Source of the DNA: Acetobacter peroxydans
GTDB lineage: Bacteria; Pseudomonadota; Alphaproteobacteria; Acetobacterales; Acetobacteraceae
Direction of reading: 5' to 3'
NCBI RefSeq assembly: GCF_006539345.1
Contig: NZ_BJMV01000001.1
Location: 248,001 to 312,000, forward strand
Length of the DNA stretch: 64,000 nt
Shown here: piece after piece, positions 1 to 7,806 of the stretch
Layout of the letters: every line of letters starts with the position of its first letter
Numbering within the stretch: the stretch's first letter is position 1
Translations under genes and position numbers: made by a program
Notes under the pieces: model-generated
The model's database searches: none
What the model was told of the DNA's origin: nothing
Seen by the model: the letters and a program-made list of their open reading frames with translations, nothing else

Positions 1-644
1 TGTCGGAATCCCTTATCAGTGAGGAACTGAGCCGCGAACTGATCAAGGAGGTCGAGCGCCGGCGCCACCGGCTGGACAAGCGGCTGAGTTTTGACCTGCG
101 CAGCGGGATTGAGGAGCGCATCAAGAACGCCACCATCTTCAAGGGGCTGTCCGGGGCGGAGCTGCATGATCTGGCCACCACCACCACCCTGCGCTTTGTA
201 ACTCCGCAGGAAGTCATCTGCCGCAAGGGGCGGAAGGTGAAATATGTCTATTTCATCAGCGCCGGTCTGGCCGAGGCCCACGTGGTGGGAGAAGAGATGC
301 ACTATGGCGCGGGTGATCTGATTGGCGCGCAGGAGGCGCTCAAGCGCTGGCGCTGTGCAGGTACCGTCAGGGCTGTGCAGTTCGGCCATCTGATGGCGAT
401 CCGCGCCTCACGTTTCCGGCGTCTGGTGGAAGATTATCCGGTGGTGCTGGAGAATATTCAGGCCAATCGGCGTAAGCGCGAAACGGGGGAGCGGCCGCTG
501 AGCCTGTTGCCACGCCGTAAACCCGTCGAGAATGACACGCCGCCAGAAAACGCGGCGGCGGAGGGCCCTACTGCGCTGGCCATAGAGGGTAACCCGACAC
601 CCCCTCTGCTGGACGCTCCGACACCCGGCAGCGAGGTCTCCTGA
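1..644 (+). CDS. C-terminal part of a cation/proton antiporter with a cNMP-binding-like domain (partial)
   Basis: The reading frame is open from the first base to the TGA at 642-644, so this is the 3' end of a longer gene; the GTG at 237 is internal. About 213 residues are visible. A charged helix rich in Glu and Arg (about residues 5-45) leads into a cyclic-nucleotide-binding-like domain (about 45-145) with the pattern LRFVTPQEVI, then G-R-K-V-K-Y-V-Y-F-I-S-A-G. A Pro/Ala-rich low-complexity tail follows. This layout is typical of CPA1 (NhaP-type) sodium/proton antiporters that carry a cytoplasmic regulatory domain after the membrane part. The membrane part lies outside the window, so the antiporter assignment is inferred from the tail alone. 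Nothing shows that the domain binds cAMP. The gene converges on the hdeD-like gene with a gap of about 47 bases. Confidence 0.6.
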   Translation, partial: SESLISEELSRELIKEVERRRHRLDKRLSFDLRSGIEERIKNATIFKGLSGAELHDLATTTTLRFVTPQEVICRKGRKVKYVYFISAGLAEAHVVGEEMHYGAGDLIGAQEALKRWRCAGTVRAVQFGHLMAIRASRFRRLVEDYPVVLENIQANRRKRETGERPLSLLPRRKPVENDTPPENAAAEGPTALAIEGNPTPPLLDAPTPGSEVS

Positions 645-691
645 AGAGCCTGCTGCCGAGTGTCAGGTTATATATTAAAGTCAGGCGCGCT

Positions 692-1222
692 TCATGGCTG
701 CTGCGTGGCGCGCAGGGCTAGTCCGAACTGCACCCAGCTTACACCGCTGACGATGAGTTCCACTGCCACGAAGGTGCCGATCAGCCACAGGCCAGACCAC
801 GGCAGCGTCAGATATAGGGCCAGCCCAACCACAAGGCTGATAATCCCGCTGAACAGGATCAGGCCCCAGCCTGCCAGTTCACGGTGCTGCACGGCAATAA
901 TGGCGCGGGTGACGCCCACGACCATAAAGCAGGCAGAGGCAAACAGGGTTATCGCCGTAGAGCCGGAAACCGGTTCGGCAATCAGGATACCCCCGGCGAC
1001 GACGTAGAGCGTACCGACCAGAAGAGCCAGAAGAAAGCTGCCCCAGTCACGCACGGCCAACGCATGGGCACCCTGCATGATTCCAGCGAAAACGAGCAGG
1101 GCACCAATGAAGATAGTGCTGGCCAGCGTTACGGCAACGACCTCCACGCAGGAGACAAAGCCCAGAACGATCAGCAGGGTGCCTATGGCTACGAATAGGC
1201 CCCATTTGCGTGCAAGCGGCAT
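692..1222 (-). CDS. HdeD-family (DUF308) membrane protein
   Basis: The product is 176 residues and almost entirely hydrophobic, with about six predicted membrane helices arranged as short repeated hairpins. This is the pattern of the DUF308/HdeD family, whose E. coli member is linked to acid resistance at high cell density. I start it at the ATG at 1222 because AAGGAAAAC lies just upstream and the protein then begins MPLARKWGLF, directly before the first helix. The frame is open about 49 codons further upstream, but that extension looks non-coding. Acid resistance would suit an acetic acid bacterium, but the role here is inference from the family only. The gene is divergent from rpsD. Confidence 0.8.
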   Translation of the reverse strand: MPLARKWGLFVAIGTLLIVLGFVSCVEVVAVTLASTIFIGALLVFAGIMQGAHALAVRDWGSFLLALLVGTLYVVAGGILIAEPVSGSTAITLFASACFMVVGVTRAIIAVQHRELAGWGLILFSGIISLVVGLALYLTLPWSGLWLIGTFVAVELIVSGVSWVQFGLALRATQQP

Positions 1223-1391
1223 GAAATGTTTTCCTTGAATACGGTCAGGGGCCTGATTGCGGCCCGGATGGCGGCGGCAGAATGCTATGTCCGACCATTC
1301 TTCTTTGGCATAATATGACGAAAGGGGAAGTAGAAAGAGAAAAATACACATCCCTCTGCCGGGATGCACGCGTATCGGGGGTCTCTGTTTC

Positions 1392-1420
1392 TTGACAGGA
1401 AGCGGTAGTTTTCGTAAAGG
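1392..1420 (+). promoter_or_regulatory. Sigma70-type promoter of rpsD
   Basis: An exact TTGACA at 1392-1397 is followed by a 17-base spacer and a weak -10, TAAAGG, at 1415-1420. Transcription would begin near 1427, giving a leader of about 155 bases before the rpsD start at 1583. Confidence 0.6.
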
Positions 1421-1453
1421 CTGCGACCATTGCCGGGAATGAGGACGGAACGG

Positions 1454-1554
1454 CCAGCACAGTGCCGGCTGGTAATGCGTTTCGCGCCCGCTCCAGTCCG
1501 TGGTGGACGGAGACTACCGGTGTAACGACGGGACAGGCAGCCGCAGGGCCTGCC
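1454..1554 (+). promoter_or_regulatory. Structured 5' leader of rpsD, possible S4 autoregulatory site
   Basis: Three potential stem-loops lie between the promoter and rpsD. CCAGC at 1454-1458 pairs with GCTGG at 1468-1472. CTCCAGTCC at 1491-1499 pairs with GGACGGAG at 1505-1512, with one bulged A and a five-base loop. CAGGC near 1534 pairs with GCCTG near 1548. Ribosomal protein S4 represses its own mRNA by binding a structured leader in E. coli and in Bacillus. That this leader does the same is inference; I do not recognise a described motif. Confidence 0.35.
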
Positions 1555-1582
1555 ACCCGCCTGTTGAGAGTAAGAGCGCACT

Positions 1583-2200
1583 ATGAGCAAGCGCCTCGAG
1601 AGCAAGTACAAAATCAATCGCCGCCTTGGCGTTAACCTGTGGGGCCGTGCGAAGTCCCCGGTTAACCGTCGTGAATACGGCCCCGGCCAGCATGGTCAGC
1701 GCCGCAAGGGCAAGCCTTCCGACTTCTCCGTGCAGCTGATGGCCAAGCAGAAGCTCAAGGGCTACTACGGCAACATCACGGAAAAGCAGTTCCGTCGCTA
1801 CTATCAGGAAGCCGTGCGTCGTAAGGGCGATACGTCTGAAAACCTGATCAACCTGCTGGAACGTCGTCTGGATGCGGTGATCTACCGCATGAAGTTCGCG
1901 ATCACGCCGTTTGCCGCGCGTCAGTTCGTCAGCCATGGCCACGTGACGGTCAACGGCCGCAAGATGAACATCCCCTCCTACCTCGTGCAGGATGGTGACG
2001 TGATCGAAGTGCGTGAAAAGTCTAAGCAGCTCGCGATCGTTCTGGACGCTTCGCAGTCCGCCGAGCGCGATGTGCCGGAATACATGGAAGTTGATCATCG
2101 CCAGATGAAGGGCACGTTCCTGCGTGGCCCGCAGCTCTCCGATGTGCCGTACCCGGTGCAGATGGAACCCAATCTGGTGGTCGAATTCTACTCCCGTTAA
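1583..2200 (+). CDS. rpsD: 30S ribosomal protein S4
   Basis: The product is 205 residues, the usual length. It begins [16 protein letters not shown] and has the S4-type N-terminal domain rich in Arg and Lys, followed by the S4 RNA-binding domain (about residues 93-156, [13 protein letters not shown] onward) and the conserved end [11 protein letters not shown]4 binds 16S rRNA and nucleates assembly of the small-subunit body. The ATG at 1583 follows GAGAGTAAGAG. The gene stands alone rather than in an alpha operon with rpoA, which is common in alphaproteobacteria. It has its own promoter and a strong terminator directly downstream. Confidence 0.98.
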   Translation: MSKRLESKYKINRRLGVNLWGRAKSPVNRREYGPGQHGQRRKGKPSDFSVQLMAKQKLKGYYGNITEKQFRRYYQEAVRRKGDTSENLINLLERRLDAVIYRMKFAITPFAARQFVSHGHVTVNGRKMNIPSYLVQDGDVIEVREKSKQLAIVLDASQSAERDVPEYMEVDHRQMKGTFLRGPQLSDVPYPVQMEPNLVVEFYSR

Positions 2201-2228
2201 TCCGGGCGTACAGGTTCGATTTGTGCTG

Positions 2229-2272
2229 CGCCGGGTGGAGGGCCTGCTCTCCACCCGGCGTTTGCCGTTTTT
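2229..2272 (+). terminator. Rho-independent terminator of rpsD
   Basis: A perfect 12-base-pair stem (2229-2240 with 2249-2260), starting CGCCGGGTGGAG, closes an eight-base loop. A T-rich run ending in five Ts at 2268-2272 follows. Confidence 0.85.
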
Positions 2273-2320
2273 ACCGGTGTCAGCCCCTGCGGCCCGCACC
2301 GTCTTGGAACTGGTTCTCAC

Positions 2321-3868
2321 ATGTCTGATCCCGCCATGGCCGAACTGGGCAGTGAAATTGCCCGTCGCCGCACCTTTGCCATCATTTCTCACCCTGACGC
2401 CGGTAAAACGACGCTGACCGAACGTATCCTACGCGCGGGTGGGGCCATTCAGCTTGCGGGCAATGTGCGCGCCAAGGGCGAGCGGCGCCGTACACGGTCG
2501 GACTGGATGGCCATCGAGCGGGATCGTGGTATTTCGGTTGTCAGTTCTGTCATGACGTTCGACTACGGCGGCTGCGTGTTCAACCTGCTCGACACGCCCG
2601 GACATGAAGACTTCTCGGAAGATACATACCGCACCCTGACCGCTGTTGATTCGGCGGTTATGGTGATTGACGCTGCCAAGGGGATCGAGGACCGGACACG
2701 CAAGCTGTTCGAGATCTGCCGCTTGCGCGATATTCCGATTGTCACATTCATCAACAAGATGGACCGTGAGGCGCAGGACCCTTTCGCGCTGCTGGATGAA
2801 ATCGCCTCGTCACTGGCGCTTGATACCTCGCCTGCGACATGGCCGGTTGGCCGTGCAGCACATTTCGCGGGCACCTATGACCTGCTGAACAATACCCTGC
2901 ACACCACCACCCCTCTGCCGCAGGATGACCCGCGTCTGGTCCAACTGCATGAGGAACTGGAACTGGCCCGTGCAGCACTGCCGGCTTTTGACCGGGAATC
3001 CTTTGATGCGGGCCATCTGACCCCCGTGTTCTTCGGGAGTGCGATCAAGGAAATCGGGGTGACAGACCTGCTCGACGCGCTGGTGGCTTTTGGCCCGTCG
3101 CCCCGTGCGCAGGCGGCCGAAAGCCGCACCGTGACGGCGGATGAACCCAGCATGACGGCGCTCGTGTTCAAAATTCAGGCGAACATGGACCCCAATCACC
3201 GCGACCGCATTGCGTTTGCGCGTGTCTGTTCAGGCCGCTTGACGCGGGGCATGAAGCTCAAGCACACCCGTACGGGCAAAAGCTTTGCGGTGCACACGCC
3301 ACAGTTCTTCTTCGCACAGGACCGGCATCTGGCGGAGGAAGCCTTCGCGGGGGATGTCGTGGGTATTCCCAACCACGGTACATTGCGTATTGGTGATACG
3401 CTGACCGAGGGGGAGGACATCCAGTTTACCGGTGTGCCGCATTTTGCGCCTGAAATCCTGCGCCGCGTGCGGCTTGATGACGCCATGAAGGCCAAGAAGC
3501 TCAAGCAGGCGCTGGTGCAGCTTGCAGAAGAGGGTGTTGTGCAGCTTTTCCGACCACAGGACGGCGCACCGCCGATTGTGGGGGTGGTGGGTACGCTACA
3601 GCTTGATGTGTTGCAGGCCCGGCTGAAGGCGGAATATGGCGTTGCCATTGGCTTTGACTCAACGCCCTATTCACTCGCGCGCTGGATTACCGGCCCGCGT
3701 GACAAGATCGAGGCATTTGCCGGGACAAACCGGGCAGCCATGGCGGATGATCTGGATGATGATCCGGTTTTTCTTGCTACGTCTTCCTTCATGATGCGAC
3801 GCACGGAAGAGCAGAACCCCGATATCCGCTTTCATGACATCAAGCAGATCGGTGTGGGGGTGGGCTGA
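2321..3868 (+). CDS. prfC: Peptide chain release factor 3
   Basis: The product is a 515-residue translational GTPase. The G1 loop HPDAGKTT is at residues 24-31, DTPGHEDF (G3) at 91-98 and NKMD (G4) at 145-148, followed by EF-Tu-like domain 2 and the RF3 C-terminal domain. RF3 uses GTP to recycle RF1 and RF2 from the ribosome after termination. The region before the G1 loop is short (MSDPAMAELGSEIARRR), as in RF3, and the length matches the family rather than EF-G or LepA. The start ATG at 2321 lies about 50 bases past the rpsD terminator, so it probably has its own promoter. It ends at a bidirectional terminator shared with the convergent isocitrate dehydrogenase gene. Confidence 0.95.
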   Translation: MSDPAMAELGSEIARRRTFAIISHPDAGKTTLTERILRAGGAIQLAGNVRAKGERRRTRSDWMAIERDRGISVVSSVMTFDYGGCVFNLLDTPGHEDFSEDTYRTLTAVDSAVMVIDAAKGIEDRTRKLFEICRLRDIPIVTFINKMDREAQDPFALLDEIASSLALDTSPATWPVGRAAHFAGTYDLLNNTLHTTTPLPQDDPRLVQLHEELELARAALPAFDRESFDAGHLTPVFFGSAIKEIGVTDLLDALVAFGPSPRAQAAESRTVTADEPSMTALVFKIQANMDPNHRDRIAFARVCSGRLTRGMKLKHTRTGKSFAVHTPQFFFAQDRHLAEEAFAGDVVGIPNHGTLRIGDTLTEGEDIQFTGVPHFAPEILRRVRLDDAMKAKKLKQALVQLAEEGVVQLFRPQDGAPPIVGVVGTLQLDVLQARLKAEYGVAIGFDSTPYSLARWITGPRDKIEAFAGTNRAAMADDLDDDPVFLATSSFMMRRTEEQNPDIRFHDIKQIGVGVG

Positions 3869-3890
3869 GGCCCATTACCTCCCAGGCATA

Positions 3891-3918
3891 AAAAAGGGAG
3901 CCGCAAGGCTCCCTTTTT
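3891..3918. terminator. Bidirectional terminator between prfC and icd
   Basis: The 12-base arms AAAAAGGGAGCC (3891-3902) and its complement (3907-3918) enclose a GCAA tetraloop. The A run on the left and T run on the right let it stop transcripts from both convergent genes. Confidence 0.9.
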
Positions 3919-3960
3919 CGTTTCCCGCCCTGTTGCCAGAGCGGGAAAATACTTCTGGTA

Positions 3961-4992
3961 TCAGACCAGCGCCTGCTTGAGGGCAGCCGTCAGATCCTTG
4001 GTGCTGGCCGTGCCGCCCAGATCGCGCGTGCGCACCGCACCCGAGGTGATGACCTTGGCAATGGCACTGTCAATGCGGTCGGCCATATCGTTGCGGCCCA
4101 CATGGCGCAGCATCATGACAGCGGCCAGCAGCAGGGCCAGCGGGTTGGCAATGCCCTTGCCCGCGATATCGGGGGCGGAGCCATGCACAGCTTCAAAGAC
4201 AGCAGCCTTTTCACCGATGTTCGCACCGGGAGCCATACCCAGACCGCCGACCAGACCGGCCGTAAGGTCGGACAGGATATCGCCGAACAGGTTGGTCGTG
4301 ACGATCACATCGAACTGCCACGGGTTGATCACGAGCTGCATGGCGCAGGCATCGACAATCCGTTCGTTGAATTCGACGCGGCCCTTGTATTCCTCGGCTA
4401 CCTTGCGGCCTTCTTCCAGGAACAGCCCGGTCAGCAGCTTGAGGATGTTCGCCTTGTGCACGATCGTAACCGTCTTGCGGTTGTTCTGCACGGCGTATTC
4501 AAAGGCGTATTTGACAATGCGGCGGCATTCCGCACGAGAGGTAAAGCCCGAACTGAGGGCAATGCCCTTGGGGTCTTCACCCACCGGAATGTAATGCTCC
4601 ATCGCCGCGTAGTAGCCTTCAAGGTTCTCGCGGAAGATCACAAGATCGATATCTTCGAACTTGCCGCCGGGCACGATGGTCTTGGTGGGGCGCACGTTGG
4701 CGAACAGGCCGAATTCCTGACGCAGCGTCACGTTAATGGACTTGAAGCCCCCCCCAACTGGCGTGGTCAGCGGGCCTTTCAGGGCGAGGCCGGTGCGGCG
4801 GATGCTTTCGATCGTCTGCTTGGGCAGAGGGTCGTTTACGGCGTCAACGCCAGCCATGCCAGCCAGTTGGCGATCCCAAGCGAATGGGGCGTCAACCGCA
4901 TCCAGAATCTCGATTACCGATTCAACAATTTCAGGGCCAATGCCATCGCCAGCGATAAGAGTGGCGGGGATGGTCTTGCTGTCTGCTGTCAT
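3961..4992 (-). CDS. icd: Isocitrate dehydrogenase, NAD-type
   Basis: The product is 343 residues of the isocitrate/isopropylmalate dehydrogenase family. It starts near the fold's first strand (LIAGDGIGPEI). It carries the substrate-binding arginines around LRQEFGLFANVRP, the catalytic Tyr/Lys segments (ENLEGYYAAMEH and VHKANILK), the metal-binding NLFGDILSDL, and HGSAPDIAGKGIANP. An Asp in the last motif and the short length fit NAD-linked enzymes better than the about 400-residue NADP enzymes. The enzyme converts isocitrate to 2-oxoglutarate. It is transcribed alone. Citrate synthase and the AarC CoA-transferase lie about 25 kb away in the same window and belong to the same cycle. Confidence 0.88.
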   Translation of the reverse strand: MTADSKTIPATLIAGDGIGPEIVESVIEILDAVDAPFAWDRQLAGMAGVDAVNDPLPKQTIESIRRTGLALKGPLTTPVGGGFKSINVTLRQEFGLFANVRPTKTIVPGGKFEDIDLVIFRENLEGYYAAMEHYIPVGEDPKGIALSSGFTSRAECRRIVKYAFEYAVQNNRKTVTIVHKANILKLLTGLFLEEGRKVAEEYKGRVEFNERIVDACAMQLVINPWQFDVIVTTNLFGDILSDLTAGLVGGLGMAPGANIGEKAAVFEAVHGSAPDIAGKGIANPLALLLAAVMMLRHVGRNDMADRIDSAIAKVITSGAVRTRDLGGTASTKDLTAALKQALV

Positions 4993-5089
4993 TCTGAGAA
5001 GCTCCCTTTAACTTCGGTGCCTGTTCTGCGCCTCTTTCTCCGGTCAGGCGATTCCCATTTGCGTGACAATTCGCGCAGGGTTCCGTCTC

Positions 5090-6877
5090 TCACGGCATGT
5101 TGAGAGGCGCACAGGCGTTTTCCAGCCAGTTTTGCGCGTCCTGCGGCAGAAATGGTGCGATCTGCTGCAGGATTTGCGCATGATAGGCATTCAGTCGTGA
5201 CGTATCTTCCGCGCCCAGCAGGGCGGGGTCGATCAGGCGCCTGTCGAATGGCGCCAGTGTCAGTGTTTCAAATTCCAGGAAGGCGCGCCCGGTCTGGGCC
5301 TGCCGTGCCGGGCGTACCAGTACCAGTGTTTCCAGCCGGATTCCATAGGCTCCGGGCTGGTAAAAACCCGGCTCGTTCGACAGCACCATACCGTCTGCCA
5401 GCGCGATGGCGGAAGGGGCCTTGGCAATGCGCGCGGGGCCTTCATGTACGGACAGGAAAGAACCGACTCCATGGCCGGTGCCGTGGTCGTATTCCAGCCC
5501 ATCCTGCCACAGCGCATAACGGGCGAGCGCATCCAGCGCCGGGCCGGTGGTGCCTGCGGGAAAGCGCGCATGGCCCAGTGCCAGGTTGCCTTTGAGCACG
5601 CGGGTAAAGGTAGTACGCAAAGCGTCGGGCGGCGCATCCGGCCCGGTCCAGACCGTGCGGGTGATATCGGTGGTGCCATCGGGATACTGGCCGCCGCTGT
5701 CGCATAGATAGACTTCGTTTTTGCCCAGCCTGCGGTCGCTTTGCGGCGTTACTCGGTAGTGGATAATGGCGCCATTGGGGCCTGAGCCGGAAATGGTGGG
5801 GAACGAGGGCCCTCTGTATAAGCTCTGCTCAGCCCGGAACGCTTCAAGCCTGTCGGCGGCCTCAAGCTCCGTGCAGCCCTGTCCCTGCGTTTCCAGCCAG
5901 TGCAGGAAGCGGCATACAGCCACGCCGTCGCGTAGATGGGCCGCGCGCATACCCGCCTGTTCGGTTGTGTTTTTGCAGGCCTTGGGCAGCAGGCAGGGGT
6001 CTGGCGTCGGGCAGACGGTTGCCCCGGCAGTTTCCAGAACCTGCGTGAACCACACCGCATTGGTGGCCGGGTCTACGCCGACATGCGCTCCCCCCAGGGT
6101 GTTCAGAACGGCGTGGAGGTTTTCTGGGTCATGCAGGCGGATGTCCGGGCCCAGCCACGACCGCACGTCAGGCGGAATTTTGGCTTCAGACACGAACAGA
6201 TCAACCGTGGCGTCAGCATGGATCACGGCAAAAGCGAGCACTACCGGTGTACAGGGAATATCCGCCCCCCGGATGTTGAGCAGCCACGCAATGGAGGCGC
6301 TGTCGCTCAGGACGGCGGCGTCCTGTCCCATGTGGCTGAGTTCAGCCGCAATGCCCGCGCGTTTGTTGGCCGATGCCTCGCCCGCATACTCCAGCGGGTG
6401 GATAAAGGCGGGCGCCGCAGGCAGGGAGGGGCGGTCGGTCCACAGACTGTCGATCAGGTTCTGCGGCGTGGGCACCAGCATGATGCCTGGCAGGGACAGG
6501 AAAGGGGCCAGAGCTGACTGGCTCATCACCCGAGGGTCATAGCCGATCCGGCTGCCCGGTGCGGCTGTGGTAGCCAGCCATGTGGCGGGTGGCGTGTTCA
6601 GGCTGTGCAGGCACGCCCAGCAGGAGGCATCGACCTCCTGCACCATCTGGGTGGTATAGCGGCCATCGGAAAAAACAGCGGCTTTTGTTGCCAGCACCAC
6701 GGCGCTGCCGGCACTGCCGGTAAAGCCCGTCAGCCAGGCCAGACGCTCGGCGCAGGCTGGGGTGTATTCTCCCAGATATTCATCGCTATGGGGGACAAGC
6801 AGCCCGTCCAGTCCGTTTTCTTTCAGCAGTGCACGCAGGGCGGCAAGGCGGTGGGGGAAAGGATGGGCAGGGGACAT
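5090..6877 (-). CDS. pepP: Aminopeptidase P family protein (M24 metallopeptidase)
   Basis: The product is 595 residues, the long form of aminopeptidase P. Two N-terminal creatinase-like domains precede a C-terminal pita-bread catalytic domain. All five expected metal ligands can be placed: two Asp in LCDSGGQYPDGTTDIT, His in GTGHGVGSFLSVHEGP, Glu in SNEPGFY, and Glu in FETLTLAPFD. The family removes an N-terminal residue that precedes proline and is cytoplasmic; no signal peptide is seen. The start at 6877 lies two bases past the prmA stop, so it is probably the last gene of a uvrD-prmA-pepP operon. Confidence 0.9.
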   Translation of the reverse strand: MSPAHPFPHRLAALRALLKENGLDGLLVPHSDEYLGEYTPACAERLAWLTGFTGSAGSAVVLATKAAVFSDGRYTTQMVQEVDASCWACLHSLNTPPATWLATTAAPGSRIGYDPRVMSQSALAPFLSLPGIMLVPTPQNLIDSLWTDRPSLPAAPAFIHPLEYAGEASANKRAGIAAELSHMGQDAAVLSDSASIAWLLNIRGADIPCTPVVLAFAVIHADATVDLFVSEAKIPPDVRSWLGPDIRLHDPENLHAVLNTLGGAHVGVDPATNAVWFTQVLETAGATVCPTPDPCLLPKACKNTTEQAGMRAAHLRDGVAVCRFLHWLETQGQGCTELEAADRLEAFRAEQSLYRGPSFPTISGSGPNGAIIHYRVTPQSDRRLGKNEVYLCDSGGQYPDGTTDITRTVWTGPDAPPDALRTTFTRVLKGNLALGHARFPAGTTGPALDALARYALWQDGLEYDHGTGHGVGSFLSVHEGPARIAKAPSAIALADGMVLSNEPGFYQPGAYGIRLETLVLVRPARQAQTGRAFLEFETLTLAPFDRRLIDPALLGAEDTSRLNAYHAQILQQIAPFLPQDAQNWLENACAPLNMP

Positions 6878-6879
6878 GG

Positions 6880-7806
6880 TTATTGTCCTTTGCCGTGCGC
6901 TGTCGGGCGGTTGGGTTTGCGTAGTACCAGCGTGGCCCAGTCGCCTTCGGTCAGCACGTGTTCAAGTACCAGCCCCTGCCGCCTGTGGGCAGACAGCACC
7001 ATGCGGATCTGGGTGCGCAACAGACCTGCCAGAATGACGGTGCCGCCGGGGCGCAGGTTGCGGGCGAGGTCTTTGGCCATCAGGCACAGCGGACGCGCCA
7101 GAATATTGGCAAACACCAGATCATACGGCGCGGCGCGGCGGATGGCGGGCGTGTTCCAGCCATTGCCCAGACGGCAGGTAAGCAGGCGGCCAAGCTGGTT
7201 GCGCTGGGCATTGTGGGCTGACACCCGTACCGACCACGGCTCGATATCCACCGCCAGAACCGGCTTGTGCAGCAGGGCCGCCGCCGCCATGGCCAGAATG
7301 CCGGTGCCACACCCCAGATCGAGAATGCGGCGGGGCGCGCGATGGGCGATCCGCTCCAGCGCACGCAGGCAGCCGCGGGTGGAGCCATGCTCACCCGAGC
7401 CGAAGGCCACGCCCGCATCGAGTGTCAGGGCAATGCGCGTGCTGTCGGCCTGCTCGGGCAGATGGGTGCCGCGAATGACAAAGCGGCGGCCCACTTCCTG
7501 CTCGGGAAAGGCTTCGTAGGTACGGGCCAGCCAGCCTTCCGCCTCGGTGGGGCTGCGCTCAAGCTCCGGGTTTTCGCCGCTGGCCAGTTGCGCCAGCATC
7601 AGTGCGGTGGCCAGTTCATCCTCGCGGTGGCCATGGTCGCGCACGCCTTCAACCCGCCAGAGCGTACCTTCCGGGTTAGCCTCGAAAATGCCGACCGTGG
7701 TGCAGACGCTACCAATGGCGTTTTCAAAAAAAGGCACGGCGGCTTCAGGTACGGTGACGGCAATCGTTTCCAGGCTGGTGGCGTGGCGGCGGGTGGTGGA
7801 GGCCAT
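6880..7806 (-). CDS. prmA: Ribosomal protein L11 methyltransferase
   Basis: The product is 308 residues with an N-terminal substrate-recognition region and a Rossmann methyltransferase domain carrying ILDLGCGTGILAMAAA. The next strand has VDIEPWSVRVSAHNAQ, and the catalytic segment is DLVFANILARPL, typical of PrmA. It trimethylates ribosomal protein L11 using S-adenosylmethionine. The GSGEHGSTRGCL segment before motif I matches the family signature. The ATG overlaps the uvrD stop (TAATG), so the two are probably translationally coupled. Confidence 0.92.
   Translation of the reverse strand: MASTTRRHATSLETIAVTVPEAAVPFFENAIGSVCTTVGIFEANPEGTLWRVEGVRDHGHREDELATALMLAQLASGENPELERSPTEAEGWLARTYEAFPEQEVGRRFVIRGTHLPEQADSTRIALTLDAGVAFGSGEHGSTRGCLRALERIAHRAPRRILDLGCGTGILAMAAAALLHKPVLAVDIEPWSVRVSAHNAQRNQLGRLLTCRLGNGWNTPAIRRAAPYDLVFANILARPLCLMAKDLARNLRPGGTVILAGLLRTQIRMVLSAHRRQGLVLEHVLTEGDWATLVLRKPNRPTAHGKGQ

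Larger units (their letters stand above)
1223..1582. other. Gene-free region holding the rpsD promoter and leader
   Basis: This is 360 bases without a convincing gene, between the divergent hdeD-like gene and rpsD. The left end holds the ribosome-binding site and presumably the promoter of the hdeD-like gene. The right part holds an rpsD promoter (1392-1420) and a transcribed leader of about 155 bases with at least three possible hairpins, listed separately. Short open frames here look random. Confidence 0.6.

Noticed and set aside
2205-2225. GGTTCGA resembling a tRNA T-loop
   Set aside because: No acceptor, D or anticodon stem can be formed around it. I found no tRNA elsewhere in the gaps I read.
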